NCBI RefSeq assembly: GCF_006539725.1
Contig: NZ_BJNO01000009.1
Location: 104,108-168,107 of the forward strand
Length of the DNA: 64,000 nt
DNA from: Klebsiella terrigena
GTDB taxonomy: Bacteria > Pseudomonadota > Gammaproteobacteria > Enterobacterales > Enterobacteriaceae
Direction: 5' to 3'
Part shown: positions 26,695-36,207 of the stretch, in pieces
How the letters are laid out: each line of letters starts with the position of its first letter
How positions within the stretch are numbered: the stretch's first letter is position 1
Program-made: the position numbers and the translations under genes
The notes under the pieces: model-generated
Told to the model about the DNA's origin: nothing
Seen by the model: the letters and a program-made list of their open reading frames with translations, nothing else
The model's database searches: none

Positions 26695-28038
26695 ATGTTA
26701 AACAGTATTTTAGTAATACTTTGTCTGATTGCCGTCAGCGCATTTTTTTCGATATCCGAAATCTCGCTGGCCGCCTCACGTAAAATCAAACTCAAACTGC
26801 TGGCCGATGATGGCAACCTGAACGCTCAGCGCGTTCTCAAAATGCAGGAAAACCCCGGGATGTTCTTCACCGTTGTGCAAATCGGCCTGAACGCGGTGGC
26901 GATTCTCGGCGGTATCGTCGGCGATGCGGCATTCTCACCGGCCTTCAACAGCCTGTTAAGCCGCTATATGTCCTCGGAACTCTCCGAGCAGCTCAGCTTT
27001 ATTATCTCTTTTACTCTGGTCACCAGCCTGTTCATCCTGTTTGCTGACCTGACCCCGAAACGCATCGGTATGATTGCGCCAGAAGCAGTGGCTTTGCGCA
27101 TCATCAACCCGATGCGCTTCTGCCTGACGGTGTTCCGCCCGCTGGTGTGGCTGTTCAACGGCATGGCTAACAATATTTTCCGGCTGTTCAAAATACCGAT
27201 GGTGCGTAAAGACGACATCACCTCCGACGATATTTACGCGGTCGTTGAGGCCGGCGCGCTGGCTGGCGTGCTGCGTAAGCAGGAGCATGAGCTGATTGAG
27301 AACGTGTTCGAGCTGGAATCGCGTACCGTTCCGTCGTCGATGACCTCGCGTGAAAATGTTATCTGGTTCGATCTCCACGAAGACGAGCAGAGCCTGAAGA
27401 ACAAGGTTTCGGAGCATCCACACTCCAAGTTCCTGGTCTGTAACGAAGATATCGACCATATCATCGGCTACGTGGACTCCAAGGATCTGCTGAATCGCGT
27501 GCTGGCGAATCAAAGCCTGGTGCTGACCGGCGGCGTGCAGATCCGCAATACGCTGATTGTCCCCGATACCCTGACGCTCTCCGAAGCGCTGGAAAGCTTC
27601 AAAACCGCCGGCGAAGACTTTGCGGTCATCATGAATGAATATGCGCTGGTGGTGGGGATTATTACCCTGAATGACGTCATGACCACCCTGATGGGCGATC
27701 TGGTCGGCCAGGGGCTGGAAGAGCAGATCGTCGCCCGCGATGAGAACTCATGGCTGATTGACGGCGGTACGCCGATTGATGACGTGATGCGCGTACTCGA
27801 TATCGACGATTTCCCGCAGTCCGGCAACTATGAAACCATCGGCGGCTTTATGATGTTTATGCTGCGCAAAATCCCCAAGCGCACCGACGCGGTGAAATTC
27901 TCAGGCTACAAGTTTGAGGTGGTGGACATCGATAACTACCGCATCGATCAGCTGCTGGTCACCCGCATCGACAATAAGCCGACGGTGCTGGTACCGAAGC
28001 AGTCGGAAACGATGGCAGGCGAAAAAGAGTCGGCATAA
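26695..28038 (+). CDS. ytfL: CNNM/CorC-type membrane protein YtfL (PaeA)
   Basis: A 447-residue inner-membrane protein. The N-terminal DUF21 domain has hydrophobic segments around residues 1-25, 55-75, 95-120 and 130-150. A tandem CBS module follows (about 200-330, including CNEDIDHIIGYVDSKDLL and IMNEYALVVGIITLNDV), then a C-terminal CorC/HlyC domain (NYETIGGFMMFMLRKIPK). In Salmonella and E. coli the homologue PaeA is linked to cadaverine and putrescine export. The start at 26695 follows a weak ribosome-binding site. Single-gene unit with its own terminator. Confidence 0.92.
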   Translation: MLNSILVILCLIAVSAFFSISEISLAASRKIKLKLLADDGNLNAQRVLKMQENPGMFFTVVQIGLNAVAILGGIVGDAAFSPAFNSLLSRYMSSELSEQLSFIISFTLVTSLFILFADLTPKRIGMIAPEAVALRIINPMRFCLTVFRPLVWLFNGMANNIFRLFKIPMVRKDDITSDDIYAVVEAGALAGVLRKQEHELIENVFELESRTVPSSMTSRENVIWFDLHEDEQSLKNKVSEHPHSKFLVCNEDIDHIIGYVDSKDLLNRVLANQSLVLTGGVQIRNTLIVPDTLTLSEALESFKTAGEDFAVIMNEYALVVGIITLNDVMTTLMGDLVGQGLEEQIVARDENSWLIDGGTPIDDVMRVLDIDDFPQSGNYETIGGFMMFMLRKIPKRTDAVKFSGYKFEVVDIDNYRIDQLLVTRIDNKPTVLVPKQSETMAGEKESA

Positions 28039-28060
28039 TCGCCGCCTTCAGAAACACTAA

Positions 28061-28084
28061 CGGCTCCCATCAGGAGCCGTTTTT
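28061..28084 (+). terminator. Terminator after ytfL
   Basis: CGGCTCC and GGAGCCG pair around CATCA and are followed by five T residues, 22 bp past the ytfL stop. Confidence 0.85.
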
Positions 28085-28113
28085 CTTACCGTACAGCTAT
28101 ACCACTTTTCAGA

Positions 28114-28320
28114 TTAAGCCATCTCTGTTTGCAGACGCAGAACCTGACGATTGACCTCGGACATCACAGAAAAGTGCTGCTTGTCCTTTACCTTCGGGAT
28201 AAGGATTTTGCCCTTATCAAACTCAAAAGCGCCAACATCCTTGATATATAACCGTCCACGGAACAGGATCTTCACGTACTTCGCCACTTGCAGCGGATTG
28301 TAGCGTTGGAAAATTTTCAT
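28114..28320 (-). CDS. ytfK: Stringent-response modulator YtfK (DUF1107)
   Basis: A 68-residue basic protein, nearly identical to the E. coli DUF1107 protein: [19 protein letters not shown], then [15 protein letters not shown]. In E. coli it binds SpoT and favours (p)ppGpp accumulation under phosphate or fatty-acid starvation. It is convergent with ytfL and divergent from ytfJ. Confidence 0.93.
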   Translation of the reverse strand: MKIFQRYNPLQVAKYVKILFRGRLYIKDVGAFEFDKGKILIPKVKDKQHFSVMSEVNRQVLRLQTEMA

Positions 28321-28537
28321 TGTTGTCTCCTGCCAGGGTTACGCTCCTGTGGTGCCACACTTAGCCCACGAGTCCAGAACGCAAATTTTAATGCCCTGAA
28401 ACTATAGTCCAGAACTTCTGTAATACCCAGCATGCATAAGTTTATTTACCTTTTGATGACACTAATTAAGAATTTTCTTTTCATACATACGTAGAAGTGA
28501 GTATAAGTCACCGATTTTATTCGAATATGTGCGTTAA

Positions 28538-28564
28538 CACGCAATCTGGCACTCTGATTGCGTG
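28538..28564. repeat. Perfect inverted repeat in the ytfK-ytfJ intergenic region
   Basis: CACGCAATC and GATTGCGTG are exact 9-base arms around a 9-base loop, 75 bp upstream of the ytfJ start. There is no T-run, so it is more likely an operator or leader hairpin than a terminator. The rest of the 318-bp gap is AT-rich promoter sequence for both genes. Confidence 0.5.
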
Positions 28565-28638
28565 TCATGCCGATAAATCGCACTTATGCTTAAGCCAGAC
28601 CAAGTGGTCGGATCACCTGTACATAATAAGGAAACATC

Positions 28639-29196
28639 ATGGCCCTACGTAAAATTCTGGCGGCTTCACTCCTTCTGCTTCCGCTGATCGCCTCAGCGCA
28701 TAATTTTGTCGATGGTCAGCGCGTCGCGCCGGTTGGCATCGCCGACCGGGGAGAATTAATTCTGGATAATGATAAGTTTAGCTATAAAAACTGGAATAGC
28801 TCGCAGCTGGCAGGAAAAGTTCGCGTACTGCAGCACATCGCCGGGCGCACCGCGGCAAAAGAGAAAAACGCCACGCTGATAGAGGCTATCAAGGCCGCGA
28901 AGCTGCCGCACGATCGCTATCAGACCACCACTATCGTCAATACCGATGACGCGATCCCGGGCTCAGGAGTGTTCGTGCGCAGCAGCATTGAGAGCAACAA
29001 GCAGCTCTACCCGTGGTCGCAGTTTATTGTCGACGGTAACGGTCTGGCGCGTAAGGCGTGGCAGCTGCAGGAGGAGAGCTCGGCCATCGTGGTGTTGGAT
29101 AAGGACGGCCGCGTTCAGTGGGCTAAAGACGGTGCGCTAACCCAGGATGAAGTGCAGCAGGTTGTCGCCCTGCTGCACAAGCTGCTCAGTAAATAG
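28639..29196 (+). CDS. ytfJ: Periplasmic thioredoxin-like protein YtfJ
   Basis: A 185-residue exported protein of the YtfJ family. The signal peptide is [20 protein letters not shown]. The mature part has a thioredoxin-like fold, with [17 protein letters not shown] near residue 56 and [19 protein letters not shown] near 150, but no CXXC motif. The function is unknown. Its end overlaps the convergent cysQ end by 11 bp. Confidence 0.93.
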   Translation: MALRKILAASLLLLPLIASAHNFVDGQRVAPVGIADRGELILDNDKFSYKNWNSSQLAGKVRVLQHIAGRTAAKEKNATLIEAIKAAKLPHDRYQTTTIVNTDDAIPGSGVFVRSSIESNKQLYPWSQFIVDGNGLARKAWQLQEESSAIVVLDKDGRVQWAKDGALTQDEVQQVVALLHKLLSK

Positions 29197-29929
29197 ATAC
29201 CCGGAAGCCGGGGTTGAGGAAGGATTCACGCGGCGTGTAGTCGAGCGTTCTTCCCTGCCAGTCGTGAACGTGCGCCCCGGCGGCAACCGCGACCGCATGG
29301 CCGGCGGCGGTATCCCAGCTATTGGTCGGCCCGAAGCGCGGATAGAGCTGGGCCTGACCTTCCGCCACCAGGCAGAACTTCAGCGATGAGCCGATCGAAG
29401 TGGTTTGATGTTCACCGATCTGCTCCAGGTACTCCTCCAGCTCCGGATCGTTGCCGTGGGAGCGGCTGATGACCACCAGCGGAGGCCGGGCGTCGCGAAC
29501 CTGAATTTGCTTACGCCTGCCGCACTCATCTTTCCAGGCCTTGCCGTTTTCCGCGCAGTACAGCACCTTCATCACCGGCGCATAGACCACGCCAAGCACC
29601 GGTTTACCCTTCTCAATCAAGGCGATATTGACCGTGAACTCGCCGTTGCGCTTGATAAACTCTTTGGTGCCGTCCAGCGGATCTACCAGCCAGTAGCGCT
29701 GCCAGTGCTGGCGCACCTGCCACTCCTGGGGGTCTTCTTCAGACAGGATCGGGATATCGGGGGTCAGCGCCAGCAGGCCGCTCATAATGACTTTATGCGC
29801 AGCAATATCCGCCGCGGTGACCGGAGAATCATCCTTCTTGCTGGCGACGTCCATCGGCTGATTTCCATCATAGACTTCCATAATGGCATCGCCGGCGATC
29901 CGTGCGAGCTGACATACTTGTTCTAACAT
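29186..29929 (-). CDS. cysQ: 3'(2'),5'-bisphosphate nucleotidase CysQ
   Basis: A 247-residue inositol-monophosphatase-family enzyme. It converts 3'-phosphoadenosine 5'-phosphate to AMP and so prevents toxic build-up during sulfate assimilation. Metal-binding motifs are visible: LSEEDP near residue 65, DPLDGTKEF near 85, and [10 protein letters not shown] near 208. The start is set at 29929 ([13 protein letters not shown]) to match E. coli, not the ATG at 29941. It is convergent with ytfJ and divergent from cpdB. Confidence 0.96.
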   Translation of the reverse strand: MLEQVCQLARIAGDAIMEVYDGNQPMDVASKKDDSPVTAADIAAHKVIMSGLLALTPDIPILSEEDPQEWQVRQHWQRYWLVDPLDGTKEFIKRNGEFTVNIALIEKGKPVLGVVYAPVMKVLYCAENGKAWKDECGRRKQIQVRDARPPLVVISRSHGNDPELEEYLEQIGEHQTTSIGSSLKFCLVAEGQAQLYPRFGPTNSWDTAAGHAVAVAAGAHVHDWQGRTLDYTPRESFLNPGFRVSIY

Positions 29930-30120
29930 TCTCCACCTCATCTGGTTGCAGTGGCGTTAACTCGTTGTTTTATTTATATCGCATCGCTGCGAGTTCCGCT
30001 ATCTGTGATAGCGATGGCGGTTTCAATTGTCGTTTTTCTGGCATGATTCACAATTCTGTAAGCAACAGAATGTAAATACATTTTCTTCTGTGCCATTGCT
30101 CATAAAAAAGGACGCCTCTG

Positions 30121-32064
30121 ATGATTAAGTTTAGCGCAACGCTCCTGGCCACGCTGGTCGCTGCCAGCGTAAACGCGGCGACGGTCGAGTTGCGGATCAT
30201 GGAAACCACCGATCTGCACGGTAATATGATGGATTTTGATTATTACAAAGACGCCGCTACGGAAAAATTTGGCCTCGTGCGCACCGCCACGCTGATTGAA
30301 AAAGCCCGCCAGGAAGTGAAAAACAGCGTGCTGGTCGATAACGGCGACGTTATTCAGGGTAGTCCACTGGGCGATTATATGGCGGCGAAAGGTCTCAAAA
30401 GCGGCGATATTCACCCGGTTTATAAGGCCATGAACACGCTGGATTACGCCGTGGGCAACCTTGGCAACCACGAGTTTAACTACGGCCTCGATTTCCTGCA
30501 CAAAGCCCTCTCCGGCGCGAAATTCCCCTACGTCAACGCCAACATTATCGACGTAAAAACCGGCCAGCCGATGTTCACCCCGTACCTGATTCAGGATACC
30601 AAAGTCGAGGATAGCGACGGCAAAACGCAGACCCTGCGCATCGGCTATATCGGCTTCGTGCCGCCGCAAATCATGACCTGGGATAAAGCCAATCTCGCCG
30701 GCAAAGTGACCGTCAACGACATCACCGAAACCGCGCGCAAATTCGTTCCACAAATGCGCGAGAAAGGCGCGGACCTGGTGGTGGTTATCGCCCACTCTGG
30801 GCTCTCCGCCGATCCGTATCAGGCCATGGCGGAAAACTCGGTCTACTACCTCAGCCAGGTTCCGGGCGTTGATGCCATTATGTTCGGCCACGCGCACGCG
30901 GTATTCCCGGGGAAAGATTTCGCCAGCATCAAGGGCGCCGATATCAGCCAGGGCACGCTTAACGGCGTTCCGGCCGTGATGCCTGGCATGTGGGGCGATC
31001 ATTTAGGCATCGTCGATCTGGCCCTCAGCCACAAAGACGGCAGGTGGCAGGTCACCCAGGCGAAGGCCGAAGCCCGGCCAATCTACGATCCTCTGGCGAA
31101 GAAGTCGCTGGCGGCAGAAGATGGCAACATGGTGACGGTGCTTAAAGCCGACCACGACGCAACGCGCGAATTTGTCAGCAAGCCTATCGGCCGCGCCTCC
31201 GACAATATGTACAGCTTCCTTGCGCTGGTACAGGACGACCCGACCGTGCAGGTGGTCAATATGGCGCAGAAAGCCTACGTCGAGCACTTTATTCAGGGCG
31301 ATCCTGACCTGGCGAAGCTGCCGGTGCTCTCCGCCGCCGCGCCGTTTAAGGTCGGCGGACGCAAGAACGATCCCGCCAGCTTCGTCGAAGTGGAGAAAGG
31401 CCAGCTCACCTTCCGCAACGCCGCCGATCTGTATCTCTATCCGAATACCCTGGTGGTAATGAAGGTGAGCGGCAAGGAGGTTAAAGAGTGGCTGGAGTGC
31501 TCTGCCGGACAGTTCAATCAGATAGACCCGACCAGCAGCAAGCCGCAGTCATTAATCAACTGGGACGGTTTTCGCACCTATAACTTCGACGTGATTGACG
31601 GGGTCAATTACCAGATTGACGTCAGCCAGCCGGCGCGCTACGACGGCGAGTGCCAGATGATTAACCCGCAGGCGCAGCGCATTAAGGATCTGACCTTTAA
31701 CGGCAAGGCCATCGACCCGGCGGCCACCTTCCTTGTCGCGACGAACAACTACCGCGCCTACGGCGGCAAGTTCGCCGGTACCGGCGATAGCCACATTGCT
31801 TTTGCTTCCCCGGATGAAAACCGTTCGGTGCTGGCGGCGTGGATTAGCGCCGAGTCGAAAAAGGCGGGGGCCATCCACCCGGCGGCGGATAACAACTGGC
31901 GCCTGGCGCCGATCCACGGCAAGGTGCCGCTGGACATCCGCTTTGAAACCGCGCCAACCGAAAAAGCGGCGGCATTTATTAAAGAGCAGGCGCAGTACCC
32001 GATGCGTCAGGTTGCTACCGACGATATCGGCTTTGCCATTTATCAGCTGGACCTGAGTAAGTAG
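30121..32064 (+). CDS. cpdB: Periplasmic 2',3'-cyclic-nucleotide 2'-phosphodiesterase/3'-nucleotidase
   Basis: A 647-residue bifunctional periplasmic nucleotidase that scavenges 2',3'-cyclic nucleotides and 3'-nucleotides. Signal peptide residues 1-19 ([19 protein letters not shown]). The metallophosphatase domain has TTDLHGN near 29, [10 protein letters not shown] near 76, GNHEFNYG near 117, and [10 protein letters not shown] near 258. The C-terminal 5'-nucleotidase domain includes [17 protein letters not shown]. Length equals the E. coli enzyme. It is divergent from cysQ; the 190-bp gap shows only promoter-like AT-rich sequence. Confidence 0.97.
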   Translation: MIKFSATLLATLVAASVNAATVELRIMETTDLHGNMMDFDYYKDAATEKFGLVRTATLIEKARQEVKNSVLVDNGDVIQGSPLGDYMAAKGLKSGDIHPVYKAMNTLDYAVGNLGNHEFNYGLDFLHKALSGAKFPYVNANIIDVKTGQPMFTPYLIQDTKVEDSDGKTQTLRIGYIGFVPPQIMTWDKANLAGKVTVNDITETARKFVPQMREKGADLVVVIAHSGLSADPYQAMAENSVYYLSQVPGVDAIMFGHAHAVFPGKDFASIKGADISQGTLNGVPAVMPGMWGDHLGIVDLALSHKDGRWQVTQAKAEARPIYDPLAKKSLAAEDGNMVTVLKADHDATREFVSKPIGRASDNMYSFLALVQDDPTVQVVNMAQKAYVEHFIQGDPDLAKLPVLSAAAPFKVGGRKNDPASFVEVEKGQLTFRNAADLYLYPNTLVVMKVSGKEVKEWLECSAGQFNQIDPTSSKPQSLINWDGFRTYNFDVIDGVNYQIDVSQPARYDGECQMINPQAQRIKDLTFNGKAIDPAATFLVATNNYRAYGGKFAGTGDSHIAFASPDENRSVLAAWISAESKKAGAIHPAADNNWRLAPIHGKVPLDIRFETAPTEKAAAFIKEQAQYPMRQVATDDIGFAIYQLDLSK

Positions 32065-32072
32065 CTCTCTGC

Positions 32073-32453
32073 TCAGGCAACGGTCTGCTCGTGGTTCGCC
32101 AGAACCGCGGGCAGATTCAGCTCAATCCAGTCGGCCAGCGCCGCCACCTTCTCGCTCACCTGCTCACCCAGCGGAGTCAGGCTATATTCAACGTGCGGCG
32201 GGACCACCGGATACGACACCCGGTCGATAAAGCCATCCTGCTCCAGCGCCTGCAGCGACTGGGCCAGCATCTTTTCACTCACCCCGCCCATCTTGCGACG
32301 CAGGTCGCTGAAGCGGTGGGTTCCCGCGCGCAGCGCCACGAGGATCAGCACGCCCCAGCGGCTGGTGACGTGCTTCAATACATCACGGGACGGGCACTGC
32401 TCGGCAAACAGATTGCCGTCGCGCAGCTGCTCACTCAGCGTCGGATTCGCCAT
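32073..32453 (-). CDS. ytfH: HxlR-type transcriptional regulator YtfH
   Basis: A 126-residue winged-helix regulator of the HxlR family. The DNA-binding part is visible in VLKHVTSRWGVLILVALRAG followed by RFSDLRRKMGGVSEKMLAQS and the wing VVPPHVEYSLTPLGEQV. It is divergent from qorB and probably controls it. The intergenic region has GTACGTAC (32471-32478) and two GTTAGCT repeats (32488-32494, 32500-32506) that could be its operator. A Cys in FAEQCPSRD near residue 20 could sense electrophiles, as in related QorR/HypR proteins. Confidence 0.93.
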   Translation of the reverse strand: MANPTLSEQLRDGNLFAEQCPSRDVLKHVTSRWGVLILVALRAGTHRFSDLRRKMGGVSEKMLAQSLQALEQDGFIDRVSYPVVPPHVEYSLTPLGEQVSEKVAALADWIELNLPAVLANHEQTVA

Positions 32454-32470
32454 TTCATACTTACCTTTTT

Positions 32471-32506
32471 GTACGTACTTACTAAAAGTTAGCTAAGGTG
32501 TTAGCT
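32471..32506. promoter_or_regulatory. Candidate YtfH operator region between ytfH and qorB
   Basis: GTACGTAC is a self-complementary 8-mer 18 bp before the ytfH start. Two direct GTTAGCT repeats 12 bp apart lie on the qorB side. HxlR regulators typically bind such sites in divergent intergenic regions. Confidence 0.45.
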
Positions 32507-32542
32507 TACCACAACAGTCAATAAACACGAAGGAGAAGACCC

Positions 32543-33391
32543 ATGATCGCAATTACCGGCGCCACCGGCCAGCTAGGCCACCACGTTCTGCAAGAGCTGT
32601 TAAAAACCGTTCCCGCCAGCCAGATTGTGGCGATTGTCCGTAACCCGGCGAAGGCCGAATCCCTGAGCCAGCAGGGCCTCGTCGTTCGTCAGGCGGATTA
32701 TACCGACCAGGCGGCGTTCACCGCCGCGCTGCAGGGCGTGGATAAGCTGCTGCTGATCTCATCCAGCGAAGTGGGCCAGCGTGCGTCCCAGCATCGCAAC
32801 GTCATCCAGGCGGCCAGGGCCGCCGGGGTCAAATTTATCGCCTACACCAGCCTGCTGCACGCGGATCAGTCTCCGCTTGGCCTGCACGCTGAGCACGTGG
32901 AAACCGAGAAGATGCTGGCCGAGTCCGGTATCGCCTATACCCTTCTGCGCAACGGCTGGTATACCGAAAACTATCTCGCCAGCGCGCCGCCGGCTCTGGA
33001 ACACGGCGTCTTTATCGGCGCTGCCGGCGACGGTAAAATTGCCTCAGCAACCCGTGCCGACTATGCCGCCGCTGCCGCCCGGGTCATCGCCGAAGAGGGC
33101 CACGCCGGGAAGGTTTACGAGCTGGCGGGCGACGAGGCCTGGACCCTCAGCGAGCTGGCCGCCGAGCTGAGCAAACAGAGCGGTAAGAACGTGGTTTATC
33201 AGAACCTTAGCGAAGCCGACTTCGCCGCGGCGCTGAAGAGCGTGGGCCTGCCGGCAGGGCTGGCGGATATGCTGGCGGACTCCGATATCGGCGCCTCTCA
33301 GGGCGGCCTGTTTGACGATAGCCATACCCTGAGCAGCCTGATTGGCCGTCCGACTACCTCCCTGGCGGAGAGCGTCAAAGGCATTCTGTAA
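32543..33391 (+). CDS. qorB: NAD(P)H:quinone oxidoreductase QorB (YtfG)
   Basis: A 282-residue NmrA-like short-chain reductase that reduces quinones with NADPH. The Rossmann motif GATGQLGHHV is at residues 6-15. Other family blocks are VRNPAKAESLSQQG, TSLLHADQSPLGLHAEHVETE and LRNGWYTENYLAS. A GAAGGAGAAG ribosome-binding site precedes the ATG. It is divergent from ytfH, its probable regulator. Confidence 0.94.
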   Translation: MIAITGATGQLGHHVLQELLKTVPASQIVAIVRNPAKAESLSQQGLVVRQADYTDQAAFTAALQGVDKLLLISSSEVGQRASQHRNVIQAARAAGVKFIAYTSLLHADQSPLGLHAEHVETEKMLAESGIAYTLLRNGWYTENYLASAPPALEHGVFIGAAGDGKIASATRADYAAAAARVIAEEGHAGKVYELAGDEAWTLSELAAELSKQSGKNVVYQNLSEADFAAALKSVGLPAGLADMLADSDIGASQGGLFDDSHTLSSLIGRPTTSLAESVKGIL

Positions 33392-33471
33392 CTGTTGCAA
33401 ACTGGTTAATTTTTGTAGCATCCCCGCAGGTCATCTCCGATAATCAGGGATGGCCTACGGGGAGAAAGCAG

Positions 33472-34296
33472 ATGCAGGGTGTACCGGAACAGTTCAGCGA
33501 TGAGAGAGACAGCGCGCGCTTTCGCCATCTGGCGCAGGTGCCGGGCGTGGAGCTGTACCATGCCCATATCTCCCGCTACGCCTTCGAACCGCATACCCAC
33601 GAAGCCTTCGGCATTGGCGCGATTGAGCTGGGCGCCGAGCGCTTCCGCTATCGCGGCAGCCAGTACGTCGCCGCGGTGAACTCCATCGTTACCATGAATC
33701 CCGACGAGCTGCACACCGGCGAAGCGGAAACCGCCGACGGCTGGCGCTATCGGATGGTCTACCTCGATCCCGCGCTGCTGGAAGAGGTAACCGGCACGCG
33801 CCACTGGTGGTTCAGCGAAGTCGTGCGCCAGGATCCAAAGCGCTCGCGACAGCTCTGCCATCTCATATACGGCCTGTGGCACACCGACGATCCGCTGGCC
33901 CAGCAGGGCCTGCTGCTCAACCTTATCGACACCTTTCGCCCGTTTGCCCATCACGCGCCGGTACTGACGGAAGCGGCCCATCGCTTCGAGCGCGTGCGCG
34001 AATATCTGCACGATAACTATATGCGCGCGGTCACCCTTGATGAGCTGGCGCAGGTTGCCGCCCTCAGCCCGTGGCACTTTCAGCGCCAGTTTAAAGCCCA
34101 TTTCCACGTCACGCCCCATCAAATGCTGATGGCTATTCGCCTGTGGCGCGCCAAGGCCTTCCTGACGCACGGGATGCCCGCCGCCGAAGTTGCCGCCGCC
34201 GCCGGCCTTACCGACCAGTCGCATCTCACCCGCGCCTTTACCCGCCGCTACGGCATTACCCCGGTACGCTATCAAAAGCAGGTCATCCAGCGCTAA
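33472..34296 (+). CDS. AraC family transcriptional regulator
   Basis: A 274-residue regulator with an N-terminal cupin-type ligand domain (HISRYAFEPHTHEAFGIGAIE, then NPDELHTGEAE). The C-terminal AraC DNA-binding domain begins near residue 178: VTLDELAQVAALSPWHFQRQ as the first helix-turn-helix and AAAAGLTDQSHLTRAFTRRY as the second. The effector is unknown. E. coli has qorB and ytfF directly adjacent, so this gene is an insertion. It is followed by ytfF on the same strand, 75 bp away, and may regulate that exporter. Confidence 0.9.
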   Translation: MQGVPEQFSDERDSARFRHLAQVPGVELYHAHISRYAFEPHTHEAFGIGAIELGAERFRYRGSQYVAAVNSIVTMNPDELHTGEAETADGWRYRMVYLDPALLEEVTGTRHWWFSEVVRQDPKRSRQLCHLIYGLWHTDDPLAQQGLLLNLIDTFRPFAHHAPVLTEAAHRFERVREYLHDNYMRAVTLDELAQVAALSPWHFQRQFKAHFHVTPHQMLMAIRLWRAKAFLTHGMPAAEVAAAAGLTDQSHLTRAFTRRYGITPVRYQKQVIQR

Positions 34297-34371
34297 TGCG
34301 CAATCTCATACAATATTCCCGCGCCGGCCTCCCCTACACTTTGGCCAACGATAACGATGATGGATGGCAAG

Positions 34372-35346
34372 ATGATTAGCGGCGTGCTGTATGCCCTGCT
34401 GGCAGGGTTGATGTGGGGACTGATTTTTGTCGGCCCTCAGGTGGTGCCGGAGTACCCGGCGGTATTGCAGTCAATGGGGCGCTATCTGGCGCTGGGGCTT
34501 ATCGCCCTGCCGCTGGCGTGGCTCGGCCGCGTGAGGCTGCGCCAGCTTTCGGCACAGGACTGGTGGGTTGCCTGCGGGCTGACCATGATGGGCAACCTTA
34601 TCTATTATGTTTGTCTCGCCAGCGCTATCCAGCGTACCGGCGCCCCGGTCGCCACCATGATTATCGGCACCCTGCCGGTGGTGCTGCCGGTGTTTGCTAA
34701 CCTGCTCTACAGCCAGCGCGACGGCAAGCTGCCGTGGCGGCGCTTATTCCCGGCGCTGGCGTGCATTGCGCTCGGCCTGGCGTGCGTTAATATCGCCGAA
34801 CTGCGCCAGGGCATGGAGGCGTTTAGCTTCTGGCGCTACGGCTCCGGGATCGCGCTGGCGCTGATCTCCGTTGCCTGCTGGGCGTGGTACGCGCTGCGCA
34901 ACGCCCGCTGGCTGCGTGAAAATCCGGATAAGCATCCGATGATGTGGGCAACGGCACAGGCGCTGGTGACGCTGCCGCTGTCGCTGGTGGGCTACGTCGC
35001 CGCCTGCTGGTGGCTGCACGGCCAGCAGGTCAGCTTCCCCCTTCCCTTTGGCCCGCGTCCGCTTGTCTTCGTGACGCTGATGCTGGCCATCGCCGTGCTC
35101 TGCTCGTGGGTCGGGGCGTTATGCTGGAACATCGCCAGCCAGAAGCTGCCGACGGTGATCCTCGGGCCGCTTATCGTCTTCGAAACGCTCGCTGGCCTGC
35201 TGTATACCTTCCTGCTGCGCCAAAGCCTGCCGCCGCTGCTGACGCTCAGCGGTATCCTGCTGCTGGTATTAGGCGTTATCTCCGCCGTGCGTGCCCGACC
35301 GGAAAAGCCGCGGCTGGTAGCGCAGGTCAGCGCGAATAAAAAATAG
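34372..35346 (+). CDS. ytfF: DMT-superfamily (EamA) inner-membrane transporter YtfF
   Basis: A 324-residue polytopic membrane protein with about ten hydrophobic helices arranged as two EamA repeats. Landmarks are GLMWGLIFVGP near residue 12, ASAIQRTGAPVATMIIGTLP near 83, SVACWAWYALRNARWLREN and LGPLIVFETLAGLLYTFLLR. The start at 34372 (MISGVLYALL) follows the E. coli protein; an in-frame ATG lies at 34357. The substrate is not known. It precedes ytfE as in E. coli. Confidence 0.92.
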   Translation: MISGVLYALLAGLMWGLIFVGPQVVPEYPAVLQSMGRYLALGLIALPLAWLGRVRLRQLSAQDWWVACGLTMMGNLIYYVCLASAIQRTGAPVATMIIGTLPVVLPVFANLLYSQRDGKLPWRRLFPALACIALGLACVNIAELRQGMEAFSFWRYGSGIALALISVACWAWYALRNARWLRENPDKHPMMWATAQALVTLPLSLVGYVAACWWLHGQQVSFPLPFGPRPLVFVTLMLAIAVLCSWVGALCWNIASQKLPTVILGPLIVFETLAGLLYTFLLRQSLPPLLTLSGILLLVLGVISAVRARPEKPRLVAQVSANKK

Positions 35347-35379
35347 CCTGGTATCCGAAAGGGGTATTCCCTTGTCAAT

Positions 35380-35402
35380 AAGATGCATTTAAAATACATC
35401 TT
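35380..35402. promoter_or_regulatory. NsrR operator upstream of ytfE
   Basis: AAGATGCATTT and AAATACATCTT flank a central A and form a near-perfect 11-1-11 inverted repeat, the known NsrR binding pattern. It ends 26 bp before the ytfE ATG and overlaps the promoter zone (TATATT follows at 35402-35407). nsrR itself is at 49847-50272. Confidence 0.85.
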
Positions 35403-35428
35403 ATATTCTTGATGACGAGGTAATTGCT

Positions 35429-36091
35429 ATGGCTTTCCGTGACCAACCTTTAGGCGAGCTGGCGCTGACGATCCCGCGCGCCTCCGCGCTGTTCCGTAAA
35501 TACGACATGGACTACTGCTGCGGCGGGAAACAAACGCTGGATCGCGCAGCATCGCGCAAAGAGCTGGACGTTGCGGTCATCGAAGCGGAGCTGATGGAGC
35601 TTGCGCAAGAGCCGGCAGAGCGTGACTGGCGCGTCGCGCCCTACGCCGAGATCATCGACCATATTATCGTGCGCTATCATGACCGCCATCGCGAGCAGCT
35701 GCCGGAGCTTATTCTGCAGGCCACCAAAGTTGAGCGCGTGCATGCCGATAAGCCCAACGTGCCGAACGGCTTAACCAGGTACCTGACGATGCTCCACCAG
35801 GAGCTCTCCAGCCACATGATGAAAGAGGAGCAGATCCTGTTCCCGATGATTAAGCAGGGCATGGGAACTCAGGCCGCTGGCCCCATCAGCGTGATGGAAA
35901 GCGAACACGACGAAGCGGGCGAGCTGCTGGAAGTGATCAAGCACATCACCCATAACGTGACGCCGCCGCCGGAATCCTGCACCACCTGGAAAGCGATGTA
36001 CAACGGCATTAATGAACTGATCGACGATCTGATGGAACACATCAGCCTGGAAAATAACGTCCTGTTCCCGCGCGCCCTTGCCGGAAACTAA
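35429..36091 (+). CDS. ytfE: Di-iron iron-sulfur cluster repair protein YtfE (RIC)
   Basis: A 220-residue cytoplasmic protein that repairs Fe-S clusters damaged by nitric oxide or peroxide. The N-terminal ScdA-like domain ends in [11 protein letters not shown] near residue 31. The C-terminal hemerythrin-like bundle supplies His and Glu ligands: [15 protein letters not shown] near 75, [13 protein letters not shown] near 128, SEHDEAGE near 158 and [11 protein letters not shown] near 204. Repression by NsrR is indicated by the operator upstream. Confidence 0.96.
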   Translation: MAFRDQPLGELALTIPRASALFRKYDMDYCCGGKQTLDRAASRKELDVAVIEAELMELAQEPAERDWRVAPYAEIIDHIIVRYHDRHREQLPELILQATKVERVHADKPNVPNGLTRYLTMLHQELSSHMMKEEQILFPMIKQGMGTQAAGPISVMESEHDEAGELLEVIKHITHNVTPPPESCTTWKAMYNGINELIDDLMEHISLENNVLFPRALAGN

Positions 36092-36184
36092 ATAAAAAAA
36101 GGCGCCCGCGGGCGCCCTCGATACTGTCACTCTTATTGGCCACTCCGGTTGGCCTTTTTTATGACGGCCGTTGCAAGCAACGTT

Positions 36185-36207
36185 AAAAATCTCTCCCGGA
36201 GATTTTT
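36185..36207. terminator. Bidirectional terminator between ytfE and cycA
   Basis: AAAAATCTC and GAGATTTTT pair perfectly around TCCCG, with T-runs on both strands. It abuts the cycA stop codon. A second GC-rich palindrome (GGCGCCCGCGGGCGCC, about 36101-36116) lies closer to ytfE. Confidence 0.75.
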
